Of a stretch of 64,000 nucleotides of DNA, positions 45,382 to 54,908 are shown piece by piece (position 1 is the first letter of the stretch; each line of letters opens with the position of its first letter). Under the pieces are notes generated by a model. It did not search any database. It worked only from the letters and a program-made list of their open reading frames with translations, and was not told where the DNA came from. The stretch is from Gammaproteobacteria bacterium (GTDB taxonomy: Bacteria; Pseudomonadota; Gammaproteobacteria; Pseudomonadales; Pseudohongiellaceae). A program made the translations under genes and the position numbers. The DNA is taken from assembly GCA_009692305.1 (NCBI GenBank), contig SHZK01000001.1:1-64000 (forward strand). The letters are read 5' to 3'.

Positions 45382-47157
45382 ATGTTTTTGATTAACCATA
45401 TAAAATTTCTGTGGAATGGCGGCCTGAATCCGGAACTGGCTAATGCAACGCTATTGCGTGAGCGCCGTACACTCGCCTCTACGATCTTCCTCGTCCTGCC
45501 TGTCGCCATCGGTTTGTTTATATCCAACTATTACACTGGCGGTGAACGGGACAATCTCTACATCGCAGTCGCCACCCTTATCGTTATATTCGGCCTGTAT
45601 TTGCAGGCGTATTTCAATCAGCAGTTACTGGCCTCCCAGATTCCAATCTTTTCCTTCTGGACGGTAATGTGTCTGGCCATGCTCACGGTAGGCGTGTCTG
45701 GCAATACCTGAGCATGGTTGTTATGCCTGCCTGCCATAGCCTCGCTGGTGGCAGGGCGTAGGGCAGGAGTGATCTGGGCGGTCATCTGTGCTGGTACCTT
45801 GTGGGTGTTCGCCTATCTGCAAGCAACCGGTTTTGAATTCAATTACGCTAGACAGGCTGCTGTTTCCCAACCATTGACCCTGGCGTTTGAAGCGACACTC
45901 GTGCTGATCATGTTAACGACAGCCACCTTTGTGTTTCGCAGTGGCCAGGTGAACGCCGAACGCAGACTCAATGCAACCGGGAAACAGCTGGAGAAAGAAG
46001 TACATGAGCGCACCATCGCCGAAAACGAGGCGCGGCAATCAGAGCAGGCAAAGGCAAGTTTTCTCGCTGCAATGAGTCATGAATTGCGCACTCCGCTGAA
46101 TGGAGTCATTGGTGCATCCCAGTTGTTAATGGACGGGGAATTGTCTAGCAAGAAGAAAGAATTGGTGGATGTGGTGTTGCAGAGCAGCGAAACATTGATG
46201 GAACTTATTAACAATGTGCTGGATCTGTCACGACTGGATTCGAGTACGATTGAGCTGGAAGTGGTGCCGGTCAAGCTGCGCGAACTGCTGACAACTACGC
46301 TGGCTCCACTGGGCTTCGCGGCGAAGGCGAAGGGAGTTAAGTTCAGTATCGTGGTGGAAGACGATGTGCCCGAATACGTAGCGGGTGACCCAACCCGGCT
46401 GCGGCAGATACTGTTAAATCTCATTGGTAATGCGGTTAAGTTCACGAATACGGGTGAAATTGCAGTGGTGCTGGACACTGCGTTGGAACGCCTGCGTCTC
46501 AAAGTGTCCGATACCGGTATAGGTATTTCCAAGGCAGCTCAGGCGAGTATGTTCGAACCTTATGTACAGGCGGACTTGTCCACGATGCGCAGATTCGGCG
46601 GCTCCGGACTCGGCCTCACAATCGTCAAACGCTTGGTGTCTGCCATGCAGGGCAAGATTGTGGTGCAGTCGGTGCCCGGGCGTGGATCAACCTTTACGGT
46701 ATTCCTGCCGCTTAAAGCCACGGCTGCGCCAAAAATCGCGATAACGAAACGCAGCGATATCAAGTTGCCGCGCTTGCTGATTATTGTAGCTGATGACAAT
46801 GCAGTGAACCGGATGGTGTTGTCACGCTTGCTGGAAGAAGATGGGCACAGCTTGGTGACGCTTGCGAATGGCAAGGAAGTAATTGAGTATCTTGCCAATC
46901 ACGATGTGAATCTTATTTTGATGGACTTGCAGATGCCGGTACTCGATGGCATGTCAACAGTGCGCAAGATTCGCGCGATGCCGGGGCCGCGGTCAACCAT
47001 CCCGGTCATCGCCGTAACTGCCCACGTGATTCCACAGCATCGGCAGGAAATCATGGATGCGGGTATGAATGCCTTCCTGAGCAAACCGTTTCGCAAGGAA
47101 GAACTGCGCGATGCCATGCAACAGGCGCTGGCACCGAATCCGGCTGCGCTCGCTTAA
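45382..47157 (+). pseudogene. Hybrid histidine kinase with in-frame TGA
   Basis: A 591-codon frame with a TGA at 45709-45711 (codon 110). Before it, three or four TM helices; after it, further TM helices in the same frame, a coiled stretch, HisKA (MSHELRTPLNGVIGASQLL with the phospho-His), HATPase_c (N box LIGNAVKFTN, G boxes DTGIGIS and GGSGLGLTIVKRLV), and a receiver domain (DDNAVN; phospho-Asp in ILMDLQMPVLDG; late Lys in FLSKPFRKEE). The membrane sensor spans the stop, so it once was one gene. The codons after the stop could still make a truncated kinase from an internal start such as TTG 45718. Confidence 0.82.
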
Positions 47158-47241
47158 GCCTGGTGTATTGATCCACTACAACCGGGCATCGCATACTTGT
47201 GCTGCTGCACTTGTCCATCCAGAGCGCGCAATACCGACTAC

Positions 47242-48123
47242 TCAGGGACCCATCACCGAGCGCGCCTGCACCTTCCACTCCCCATCGCGCTGGGTTACCA
47301 GAAACAGAGCCTCATACTCACTCAATTCACTGCCCTCGGCACCGAGCAGGGTATAGCGCAGTGTGACATTGGCGGAGTTGGCACTGGCCTGAACTACTTG
47401 CAAGTTTTCAAATCGAGTTTCTTGCTAGGTGCGCTGACGGCCTGCTTCAGTGGCGTTCATAAAATCTTCCTGCGTCTGCCAATATTCCACATCGATGCCG
47501 GCAATGCGCACATGGGGTATATGGATTGCGTCGGCGAGACGCTGCGGATCATGGGAATTGAATGCGGCGAAGTAGGCTGCTACGGCAGCCGTTACCTGCG
47601 CGGCAGTCGCGCTTACTAACGCGCTATCATCAGAGAATTGGCCTGCGCCAAAGCGCGACTGCAAACCCCAGTATCCATCCCGATTCGTGATCACATATGT
47701 GACCAGGCTGCTGATCGTGGGATTTTCGTTTTCATCAAAGCGGATCCAGCGTCCCGCAATGTGCACCTTGTCTTGCCCCACCTGCAACACCTCACGGCTG
47801 TGCTAGCGGGAGTAGCGCCAGCCGGTGGCAAGCGTCTGCTTGAAATCAGTATTGGCGGCGTAGTCCTCGGCGCTGTCGAATAAATCGAAGCGGGGAGTGG
47901 AGCTGGGGCGCACGTGGGGATAGTTCAGGGAACTGGCCCAGACAAGTGAGTCCCGCGTGTTCCAGGTTTCCATGAACCGGTCATGGGCTTGCAAGGCCAT
48001 ATGAGAATTGTATTCAATTTCGGCATCAGTTAATGGCGTTTGCGCGGAGAGCGGTGCCGGCAACAGCATGAAAATTGTTGTCAGCAGGAACATTGAGTAA
48101 GAGCTGGTTGAACGAGTATGCAA
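47242..48123 (-). pseudogene. Exported SnoaL/NTF2-like tandem-domain protein, two in-frame TAG stops
   Basis: One 293-codon frame from ATG 48123 (signal peptide ending PAPLSAQ) to TGA at 47242, broken by TAG at codon 107 (47803-47805) and codon 233 (47425-47427). Sequence on both sides of each stop is coherent: two NTF2-like halves, each with an AHDRFMETWNTRDSL- or FAAFNSHDPQRLADAIHIPH-type helix and cone strands (GRWIRFDENENPT; YEALFLVTQRDGEWKVQARS). A Gln codon at each stop (CAG to TAG) would restore it. Role unknown; many such proteins are small exported binders or isomerases. Confidence 0.83.
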
Positions 48124-48231
48124 ATAGAGATGCCTCTTTGGGGACGAATGCCATCCTGGTAATTACGCATGGAGCGAAATGAAGTAACCGGAACTCTGCA
48201 TCAAGTAATTGCAGGGAGCAACTGCATATTC

Positions 48232-48266
48232 AAAAAAAGGGCAAGTCGCGAGACTTACCCTTTTTT
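48232..48266. terminator. Rho-independent terminator
   Basis: GGGcAAGTC-gcga-GACTTaCCC flanked by A7 and T6, so usable in both directions. It ends the xanthine dehydrogenase-type operon from the right. Confidence 0.82.
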
Positions 48267-48317
48267 CCGGAGCGTATAGCTGTATATGCCCGGCTGTTTG
48301 GCTTTATTTCCGGCTAA

Positions 48318-49307
48318 TTACGCACTAATCGCACGCTTCACCAGATTTTGCATCAATGGAATCTTGAAACCATTGTGCGCCAGTGCGCGCGCACCGATTG
48401 TCGCCATGCTACCCACTGAGTCTGCGGTGGCGGCATTCTTGGCTTGACCACGAATGGCATTTTCCACGTTCGTCACGCGGCGTGGTGTGCACTGAACGGC
48501 ACCACATACTATGCGTGAGTCTTCGATCATGCCGCCGCTGACCTTGAAGGCAGCTGCAACGTTCACGAGTGAGAAATCCCAGACATTGCGGTCGGCTATT
48601 TTCTCGAAATAAAAAGTGGCATTGGCCCAGGCGGCAGGCAATCTGACCGCGGTCAGAATCTCGCCGGGACGCAGCACAGTCGTATTTTCGATGTCGTTGG
48701 CAGGACCGACAAAATAGTCTTGCGCAGCGACAGTACGTTCACCGGCGGCACTGCGAATGACCATGGTGGCATCCAGCGCGACCAGGGCTGGCGCGGTATC
48801 GGAGGCACTGGCCGCGACACAACGACTTGCTTCAAACAGCGCGTGTTCGCGGTTCATGCCTTGCGGCGTATCCGCGTAGCACAGGTTGCCGCCAGCACGG
48901 TAGCAGGACAGTCCGCGGCGATAGTACCAGCAGCGCACGTCTTGCGAGATGTTGCCGCCAAGCGTGCCGATGTTGCGGATCTGCGGGCTGGCAACGACGC
49001 CGGCTGCCTGTGAGAGCAGGGCGTAGCGTTCCTGGATCAGTGCGTTGGTGGCGACTTCTGTCAAGGTCGTGAGGGCGCCGATTTCGACGCCGTCAGCCGT
49101 TTCCCGCACACCGCGCAGTGATTCAATGCCGCTTAAATCAATCAGGGCATCTGCCGATTTGGCGCGATCTTTCAGCCAGCCGTAGGTGTCCTGTCCACCA
49201 CCTACCAACCAACCTCTTTCTGCGAGGCGATCAGCAATGGCAAGCGCATCTTCTACCTGTACCGGTTGGTACAGTTCCATATTTGGCATTACGTCATGAG
49301 ATGGCAT
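48318..49307 (-). CDS. Xanthine dehydrogenase family, FAD-binding subunit
   Basis: 329 aa. FAD-binding PCMH-like domain with the first flavin loop in GWLVGGGQDTYGWLK, and second loop IRNIGTLGGNISQDVRCWYYR; the CO dehydrogenase flavoprotein C-terminal domain follows (KIADRNVWDFSLVNVAAAF). Transfers electrons from the iron-sulfur subunit to an acceptor. It lacks an own signal peptide and would be carried out by the Tat signal on the 2Fe-2S subunit, as in PaoABC. Third gene of the operon, 11 bp after the molybdenum subunit. Confidence 0.9.
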   Translation of the reverse strand: MPSHDVMPNMELYQPVQVEDALAIADRLAERGWLVGGGQDTYGWLKDRAKSADALIDLSGIESLRGVRETADGVEIGALTTLTEVATNALIQERYALLSQAAGVVASPQIRNIGTLGGNISQDVRCWYYRRGLSCYRAGGNLCYADTPQGMNREHALFEASRCVAASASDTAPALVALDATMVIRSAAGERTVAAQDYFVGPANDIENTTVLRPGEILTAVRLPAAWANATFYFEKIADRNVWDFSLVNVAAAFKVSGGMIEDSRIVCGAVQCTPRRVTNVENAIRGQAKNAATADSVGSMATIGARALAHNGFKIPLMQNLVKRAISA

Positions 49308-49318
49308 AGTGATTTACC

Positions 49319-51763
49319 CTAGAAAGTATTGGTTGTCATATTAGTAGCGGGATACAGACCTGCCACATGGTCAATGATCATATCTGTTGTAATCGGGGCG
49401 CGATTAAACAGGAAGCCATCCAATGCGTTGCTTATAGCACTGGCAAGGGCGGCTGCTGCCGCACCCTGGGTGGGTTCGCCGATACCGCGCGCGCCCACCG
49501 GGTTCTCCGGATCCGCAATACCGACGGCACCGCTCTTCGTTACCGAGGGAATGTCGAGGTAAGTGGGTGGTTTGCTCTGGTACAGGCCGGTATTCGCCGG
49601 CAGACCGTTTTGCGGGTCATACACGTGGCGTTCCAGTCCTATCATGCCGAAGCCCCACATGGCACCGCCACGCATGGAGTTGCTGAAGTTCTTGGGATGT
49701 ACTACGACACCGCAATCGGCCACGGCGGCATAATCCATGATTTCAAATTTGCCAGTGGCAGGGTCCAGTTCAATTTCGCAGTAACCGACCAGGATGCCCG
49801 GAGGCTGTCCGTTGCCTGAAATATTGTCGCGCGCCACACCAATCAGGCCGGTGCCAGCGAGACCCTGCACGGAGCGCACGGTGATGTCGTTAATGTCCTC
49901 CGGATATTCCTGACCACTGTACTTGCCGCCCATTTCGATGGCGCGTTGCGCGGCGCGGGCATAGGTCATGCCGATGCTGGAATCGGATGTACGGAATACG
50001 CGTTCACCACCGATGTCGTAATCAGCCGGTGCGCCGCCGAGATCGGCAGCCGCGATTTCTTTCATCTTGTTCACAGCATCTTCTGCCGCGAGCCAATTGG
50101 TCTTGGTGTGGGTGAAGATCGTGTTACTGCCACCCTGGCCAGAACTGTTAGGCAGGTGCCGGTCAGTGCGGCCGCGCACAATCTCACAATTCTCCCAAGG
50201 CACTTGCAAACGCTCTGCAGCAGCGCGACAGGTACCTGCATACGAATAGGTACCCAGATTGCCGACGCCGCTGTGGATGTAGAGCTTGCCGTCAGTACCG
50301 ATGCGCACCAGGCCGTCATAGCCGCGACCACCGGCACCGTGATAACCGGAGCCGACGCCAATGCCGCGGATTTTGCCATTTGGTAACTGTTTCGGTAAGG
50401 CGAGCTTGGCTTGCCAGCCGAATAACTCAGCTCCCTGGGTAACGGCTTCCTTCATGTAAGCGGAAGTTACCGGGCCGGATTGATTACCGTACCAGCCGTT
50501 GTTGTCCACCGCATTCAGGTGACTGAAGGCGACTCGATCCATGCCCAGCTGGTTTGCCACCTTGTCCATGATCGGCGCCAGCACCGCTGCCATTTCATTC
50601 TGGCCGGGGCCCCGTTGGGCACCACGTGGAGTGGTGTTGGTGTATACAGAAATCCCGCGATAGCGCATGGATTCTGGCTGGTAACAAAGCGATACGTGAC
50701 CGGCAGAGGAGTTACCGCTGCCGCCGCCATTGGCGCCACCATCATTGACGATGACCAGATCGACGGCGCAGACCTTGCCATCAGCTTTCGCGCCGACCTT
50801 GATCCAGCCTTGCATACCAGAACGGGCGGAGCCGATATAAAACTCCTGCTCGCGGGTGATGCGCAACTGCACCGGACGATTCAATACTCTGGCGAAATTG
50901 CCGGAGATCGCCATGAACGGGTAAGGCCCGATCTTGGAACCGAAACCACCACCGGTTGCTTCGTTGATAAATACCAGGTCACCCGGCTCGATGTTGAGCA
51001 TGCGTGCCAGGCTGATGTCGTTCGCGCTCTGGCTCTGTGAGGAACCGTGGAAAAAGCATTTGCCATTTTCCCAGTAGGCCATACAGGTGCGGGCTTCCAG
51101 TGAATGGTGCGGATAGCCGACGGTGACGAAGGGTTCTTCGACGATAACTGTGGCGGCGGCGAAGCCACCCTCAAGATCACCAAATTGCCAGTTGTCCGTG
51201 AAATGCTCTTCAGCGGTACCGACAGGACCTTTGCCACTATGCATGCCTTCGATGGCAGACATTGGCCATTTAATATCGCGGATTTCCGCGCCAATGATCG
51301 GCGCACCATCCGGACCTTGTTCGCGGGTACGCACCAGCACGTTACCCTGCGGGTAAGGGGTGGCACCGCCGGGCGTGAGGCTGGTTAATGGATCAACCAC
51401 AAATGGGCGGCGCTCGTAGTCGATGCGAATCTTCTGGATCGCTGATTCGGCAATTTCTTCAGTCAGGGCGGCCACGGCCAGAATCGGCTGTCCGACATAA
51501 GTGATGTATTCGCCAGCCAGCGCCGGATTACCCGGAGGGGCTACTGGCGGCAGATCATCGGCCGTAAAAATACCGACCACGCCATCCATGCGCAGCGCTT
51601 CTGTGGCATCGATGCCAACGACGCGGCCGCTGGGCATAGGGCTGGTGAGCAAACGGGCGAACACCATGCCTTCGCGTTTGTAGTCTTCGGCGTACTTGAT
51701 CTCGCCAGTTACTTTGCCCGCGATATCGGGCGGCGTGAAATCGAATCCTATATGAGTACTCAT
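49319..51763 (-). CDS. Xanthine dehydrogenase family, molybdopterin-binding subunit
   Basis: 814 aa, the usual size. Fumarylacetoacetate-like 'hammerhead' N-terminal domain (GEIKYAEDYKREGMVFARLL), then the molybdopterin domains: GGGFGSKIGPYPF, the RGAQRGPGQNEMA loop (arginine next to the active site) and the catalytic Glu in VGARGIGEPTQG. An aldehyde or N-heterocycle hydroxylase; the substrate is not readable. The ATG overlaps the stop of the 2Fe-2S gene (ATGA, 4 bp). No N-terminal signal of its own. Confidence 0.92.
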   Translation of the reverse strand: MSTHIGFDFTPPDIAGKVTGEIKYAEDYKREGMVFARLLTSPMPSGRVVGIDATEALRMDGVVGIFTADDLPPVAPPGNPALAGEYITYVGQPILAVAALTEEIAESAIQKIRIDYERRPFVVDPLTSLTPGGATPYPQGNVLVRTREQGPDGAPIIGAEIRDIKWPMSAIEGMHSGKGPVGTAEEHFTDNWQFGDLEGGFAAATVIVEEPFVTVGYPHHSLEARTCMAYWENGKCFFHGSSQSQSANDISLARMLNIEPGDLVFINEATGGGFGSKIGPYPFMAISGNFARVLNRPVQLRITREQEFYIGSARSGMQGWIKVGAKADGKVCAVDLVIVNDGGANGGGSGNSSAGHVSLCYQPESMRYRGISVYTNTTPRGAQRGPGQNEMAAVLAPIMDKVANQLGMDRVAFSHLNAVDNNGWYGNQSGPVTSAYMKEAVTQGAELFGWQAKLALPKQLPNGKIRGIGVGSGYHGAGGRGYDGLVRIGTDGKLYIHSGVGNLGTYSYAGTCRAAAERLQVPWENCEIVRGRTDRHLPNSSGQGGSNTIFTHTKTNWLAAEDAVNKMKEIAAADLGGAPADYDIGGERVFRTSDSSIGMTYARAAQRAIEMGGKYSGQEYPEDINDITVRSVQGLAGTGLIGVARDNISGNGQPPGILVGYCEIELDPATGKFEIMDYAAVADCGVVVHPKNFSNSMRGGAMWGFGMIGLERHVYDPQNGLPANTGLYQSKPPTYLDIPSVTKSGAVGIADPENPVGARGIGEPTQGAAAAALASAISNALDGFLFNRAPITTDMIIDHVAGLYPATNMTTNTF

Positions 51764-52350
51764 GCTAGTTGCCCCGAGGCGCGCATCACGCCATTCAAAT
51801 AGTGTTCATAGGCACCGCATCGGCAAAGATTTCCAGACATTGCCTGACGCACTTCGTCTCTGCTTGGACGCGGGTTGTTGTTCAGCAGTGCTACTGCTGA
51901 CATCACCTGACCCGGTGTGCAGAAACCGCACTGCGGCGCGTTCTCTGCAATGAATGCTTGCTGGACTGCATGCAGGGTTCCATCAGCGGCTTTGACGCCT
52001 TCGATAGAAATCACGGCCTTGTCCTTCACGTTGTGCGTCAGCACAGAACAGGAATAATTCGGCACTCCGTCGATGAGTACTGTGCACGCGCCACATTCGC
52101 CCCGGTTGCAACCAATCTTGGTGCCAGTGAGGTCGAGTTTATAGCGCAGGGTATAAGCGAGAGTTTCGGTTGGGTATACATCTACCGGACGGCTGCGTCC
52201 GTTGATGTTGAGTGTTATCAAGCGTTCCGCGGCGGATGATCCCGACTGGGCATTGCTGAGGTAAAAACCAGTGCCGGCAGTGGCGGCCGCACCGGAGAAA
52301 ATTACCCCCTTGATAAAACGTCTGCGTGTGAGTTGAGGATTCACTGACAT
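51760..52350 (-). CDS. 2Fe-2S subunit of xanthine dehydrogenase family, Tat-exported
   Basis: 196 aa. Tat signal TRRRFIKGVIFSGAAATAGT at the N-terminus, then a plant-type ferredoxin domain (GCNRGECGACTVLIDG...SC) and the helical 2Fe-2S domain (CGFCTPGQVM...CRCGAY). It passes electrons between the molybdenum and flavin subunits. First gene of the three-gene operon; its Tat signal likely exports the whole assembled complex. The order here is Fe-S, Mo, FAD, whereas paoABC has Fe-S, FAD, Mo. Confidence 0.93.
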   Translation of the reverse strand: MSVNPQLTRRRFIKGVIFSGAAATAGTGFYLSNAQSGSSAAERLITLNINGRSRPVDVYPTETLAYTLRYKLDLTGTKIGCNRGECGACTVLIDGVPNYSCSVLTHNVKDKAVISIEGVKAADGTLHAVQQAFIAENAPQCGFCTPGQVMSAVALLNNNPRPSRDEVRQAMSGNLCRCGAYEHYLNGVMRASGQLA

Positions 52351-52590
52351 TGCTCCGTCTTGTGGTAATGGAAGCCTCCCGGCCGATTGCTCCGGACAAG
52401 CGCTTTTTACTGAGTTTTATCGCATATATAACTGACATCGAAGATATAGATTTTGCCCCTGAAAAGCAACCGATTCACAGTGTTACCCTTCGCTACAGCC
52501 CAGTAAAATCGGGCATTCTGGGCATAAGCTCGTTAAAATTCACACACTGTCACAAAATTCAGCCATCGTTCTGGAAATCTCGCAGGTTAA

Positions 52591-52686
52591 AAGCACAAAC
52601 CGGGGACAGACCCCAATTTCCTTCACGGCGAGTGCAAGTAGCTCGCTTCCATTTGGGAAATTGGGGTCTGTCCCCGGTTTGTGCTT
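52591..52686. repeat. Large perfect hairpin with GGGGTCTGTCCCC core
   Basis: 31-bp perfect inverted arms at 52591-52621 and 52656-52686 (CACAAACCGGGGACAGACCC facing GGGTCTGTCCCCGGTTTGTG), with a 34-nt loop that holds a smaller stem (GGCGAG/CTCGC). The GGGGTCTGTCCCC motif recurs in REP-like palindromes of many proteobacteria. The remaining gap 52351-52740 shows no gene. Confidence 0.85.
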
Positions 52687-52740
52687 CTAATTTGCTATCG
52701 CAACACCCCGCAGATGTCTTCAGCCAGCTGGGCCGACAGG

Positions 52741-53040
52741 TTAACCAATGGCAGCGTCCAGGCGCTGTTGAATTTCTGAAGGAGAGAGGCCATACACTTC
52801 GCAGATTTTGTTCGGAGAGGTTTTACCGCGGACGATTCGCACATCCCGGCTTGCTAATTTCAGAGCCTGACAAAGCACAGCTTCTACTGCCTGATTCGCC
52901 TTGCCCTTTTCCGGCGGAGCCGCAACCCTGATTTTCAATGTATCACCCAGCCAGCCGGAGACTCCGGAGCGGGATGCGCCGGGAACTACCTTGATCTTAA
53001 GGGTAGTCACGTGGCCTGATGGAGTAGTGGTGGTCGACAT
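52741..53040 (-). CDS. DUF167 (YggU-like) family protein
   Basis: 99 aa from ATG 53040; a frame to 53076 adds 12 unlikely residues. Family hallmark ISP: KIKVVPGASRSGVSGWLGDTL and VAAPPEKGKANQAV, followed by IVRGKTSPNKICEV. A small conserved alpha/beta protein of unsettled function, often encoded near proC/yggT, which is not the case here. Cytoplasmic. Confidence 0.92.
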   Translation of the reverse strand: MSTTTTPSGHVTTLKIKVVPGASRSGVSGWLGDTLKIRVAAPPEKGKANQAVEAVLCQALKLASRDVRIVRGKTSPNKICEVYGLSPSEIQQRLDAAIG

Positions 53041-53267
53041 GCTCAAACTCCGGCACGCTGCTCGAGGCAGGTGCAATAGTTGCTTATCTGGCAGTTACAT
53101 TTAACAGGTCCGGAAAAGCGCACACGATACTTTCATCTTGGAATAACGGCTGGAATCGTCATGACTTGCGAAGGACGCACAAATTGCATAGGAAGAGTTC
53201 ACTCGGTTCATTCGGGACACCCACAGTGTTGCTCGTTATACTTCGAGCTCGAATTTGGATACCTGTT

Positions 53268-54890
53268 ATGACAAGAATACTTCTGGCCTGCTTATGGTTT
53301 TCGCTCTGCGATCTTGTCATTGCCGCAGAAAGCTCCGGCACTTTTCCCGCGTCAATGATGACGATACCGGAGCGTACTGCGTATCAGCGCACGTCGACTT
53401 TTGCCGAAGTGTTGGCCGTGATTGATGCGCTGCAGGCAGATACTGACCTGATGCATCGTGAGGTGTTGCTGGAAACGGTCGAAGGCAGGCAGGTGCCGCT
53501 ACTCGTTATTGCCAACCCGCCGGTGCGATCACCGCAAGCGGCGCAGGCCAGCGGCAAGGTGGTGATTTACATTCAGGGCAATATTCATGGCGGGGAAGTG
53601 GAAGGCAAGGAAGCGTCGTTGATCTTGCTACGAGATATTTTGTATGGCGACAAGCGGCACTTGCTGGAGAACCAGATACTGGTGATGGTGCCGATTTACA
53701 ATGCCGATGGGAATGACCAGATGTCGGCCGACTCGCGGCCATCGCAGGAAGGCAGTCCGTTGCTCGCTGGCGAGAGATTTGCCCATGGCTATGATTTGAA
53801 TCGGGATGGCATCGCGCTCGAGGCGGCGGAGACGTCAGCGCTGTATCGCAATGTGATTCAGCGTTGGGACCCGGACTTGTTGATTGATCTGCATACGACG
53901 AACGGCAGCTGGCATGGCTATCCGTTGACCTATGCGCCTTCGTATCGCACAGCAGGCGATCCGCAAACTTCTGACTATACCGCGTCTGTGCTGCTGCCCG
54001 CCGTCACTCAAGCCGTACAGGAAAAATATGCCTTAAGCTTCAGTTGGTACGGCGATTTCGATGCGCAGAGCTGGCCGCCCACGGAGTTTCGTACCTTCCA
54101 TCACGGACCGCGCTATATCACGAATACTATGGCGCTGCGGAATCGGATGGCGATCCTGAGCGAAGCGTTTGCCCACGATCGTTTTTACATGCGCATGCAT
54201 GCCACGAAAGTATTTGTGGAAGAGGTCCTGGAATTTACCCGGGTGCATGCCGCCGAAATTTATGCGATGAATCGTGCGGCGGATGCCCGCACGATCGAGA
54301 AAATTCGGGAACAGGGTGGGCGCTTCGAGAATGGCGTGCAGTATGCGATGGTGCCTTTGCCTGAACCCTTGGCATTGCTCAGGTATACCCATATTCCCTA
54401 CCAAGCCCCAGATGGCAGCATTGGCATAACGCGCACCCCGGAACTGGTTACCATAGAAGGCGTGTTGAATTATAACCAGTTTGTCCCTGCCAAAATGGCG
54501 ACGGTACCGCGGGCCTATGTGTTTCCGGCACAGCTCAAGACCGTGGCAGACAAGCTGGAAGAGCATGGCGTGCAAGTGACGATCCTGTCACAGGCGACTG
54601 AATTTACCGGCGAGGAATTTATGGTGAATGCCGTCGGCAAACAGGCGTTTATGCAGAACGGGCATAACAACTCACTGCTGCAAGGGGTGTTTCAGACCGG
54701 GCGCAAGACTTTTCAGCCCGGAGACTATCTGGTGTCTATGGAGCAGAGGCTCGCCAACCTGATCTTTTATCTGCTCGAAGCCGAAGCGGATGACGGCCTG
54801 GCCTACTGAAATTTCTTTGACGCCTATCTTGAGTCAGGTATGGCGAATGGCGCCAGCACGGTATTTCCCGTGTTCAAGGTGCTGGAATAA
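53268..54890 (+). pseudogene. Exported M14 zinc carboxypeptidase-like protein with late TGA
   Basis: From ATG 53268 (signal peptide MTRILLACLWFSLCDLVIAA) 513 codons run to a TGA at 54807-54809; the same frame then continues NFFDAYLESGMANGASTVFP to a TAA at 54888-54890. Related peptidases read DDGLVxW in place of DDGLAY-stop, so TGG (Trp) to TGA is likely and the last 26 residues are lost. The zinc site is intact: HGGEVEGKE (HxxE, about residue 106) and LLIDLHTTNGSWHGY (second His). Because only the tail is missing, the product may still fold. Annotators would usually call an intact 53268-54809 CDS. Confidence 0.8.
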
Positions 54891-54908
54891 TTGCACAGGC
54901 TTCAACAC

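Noticed and set aside
20033-48123. Genetic code change or general stop-codon recoding
   Set aside because: All three stops end intact, conserved genes in this window, so no code change; the internal stops fit single transitions in decaying genes. Kept only as a remote idea for single genes.
53181-53232. A third copy of the GGAC...GTCC element before the M14 gene
   Set aside because: GGACGCACAAATTG and GGACACCCACAG are there, but the second is in the wrong orientation for the inverted arm.
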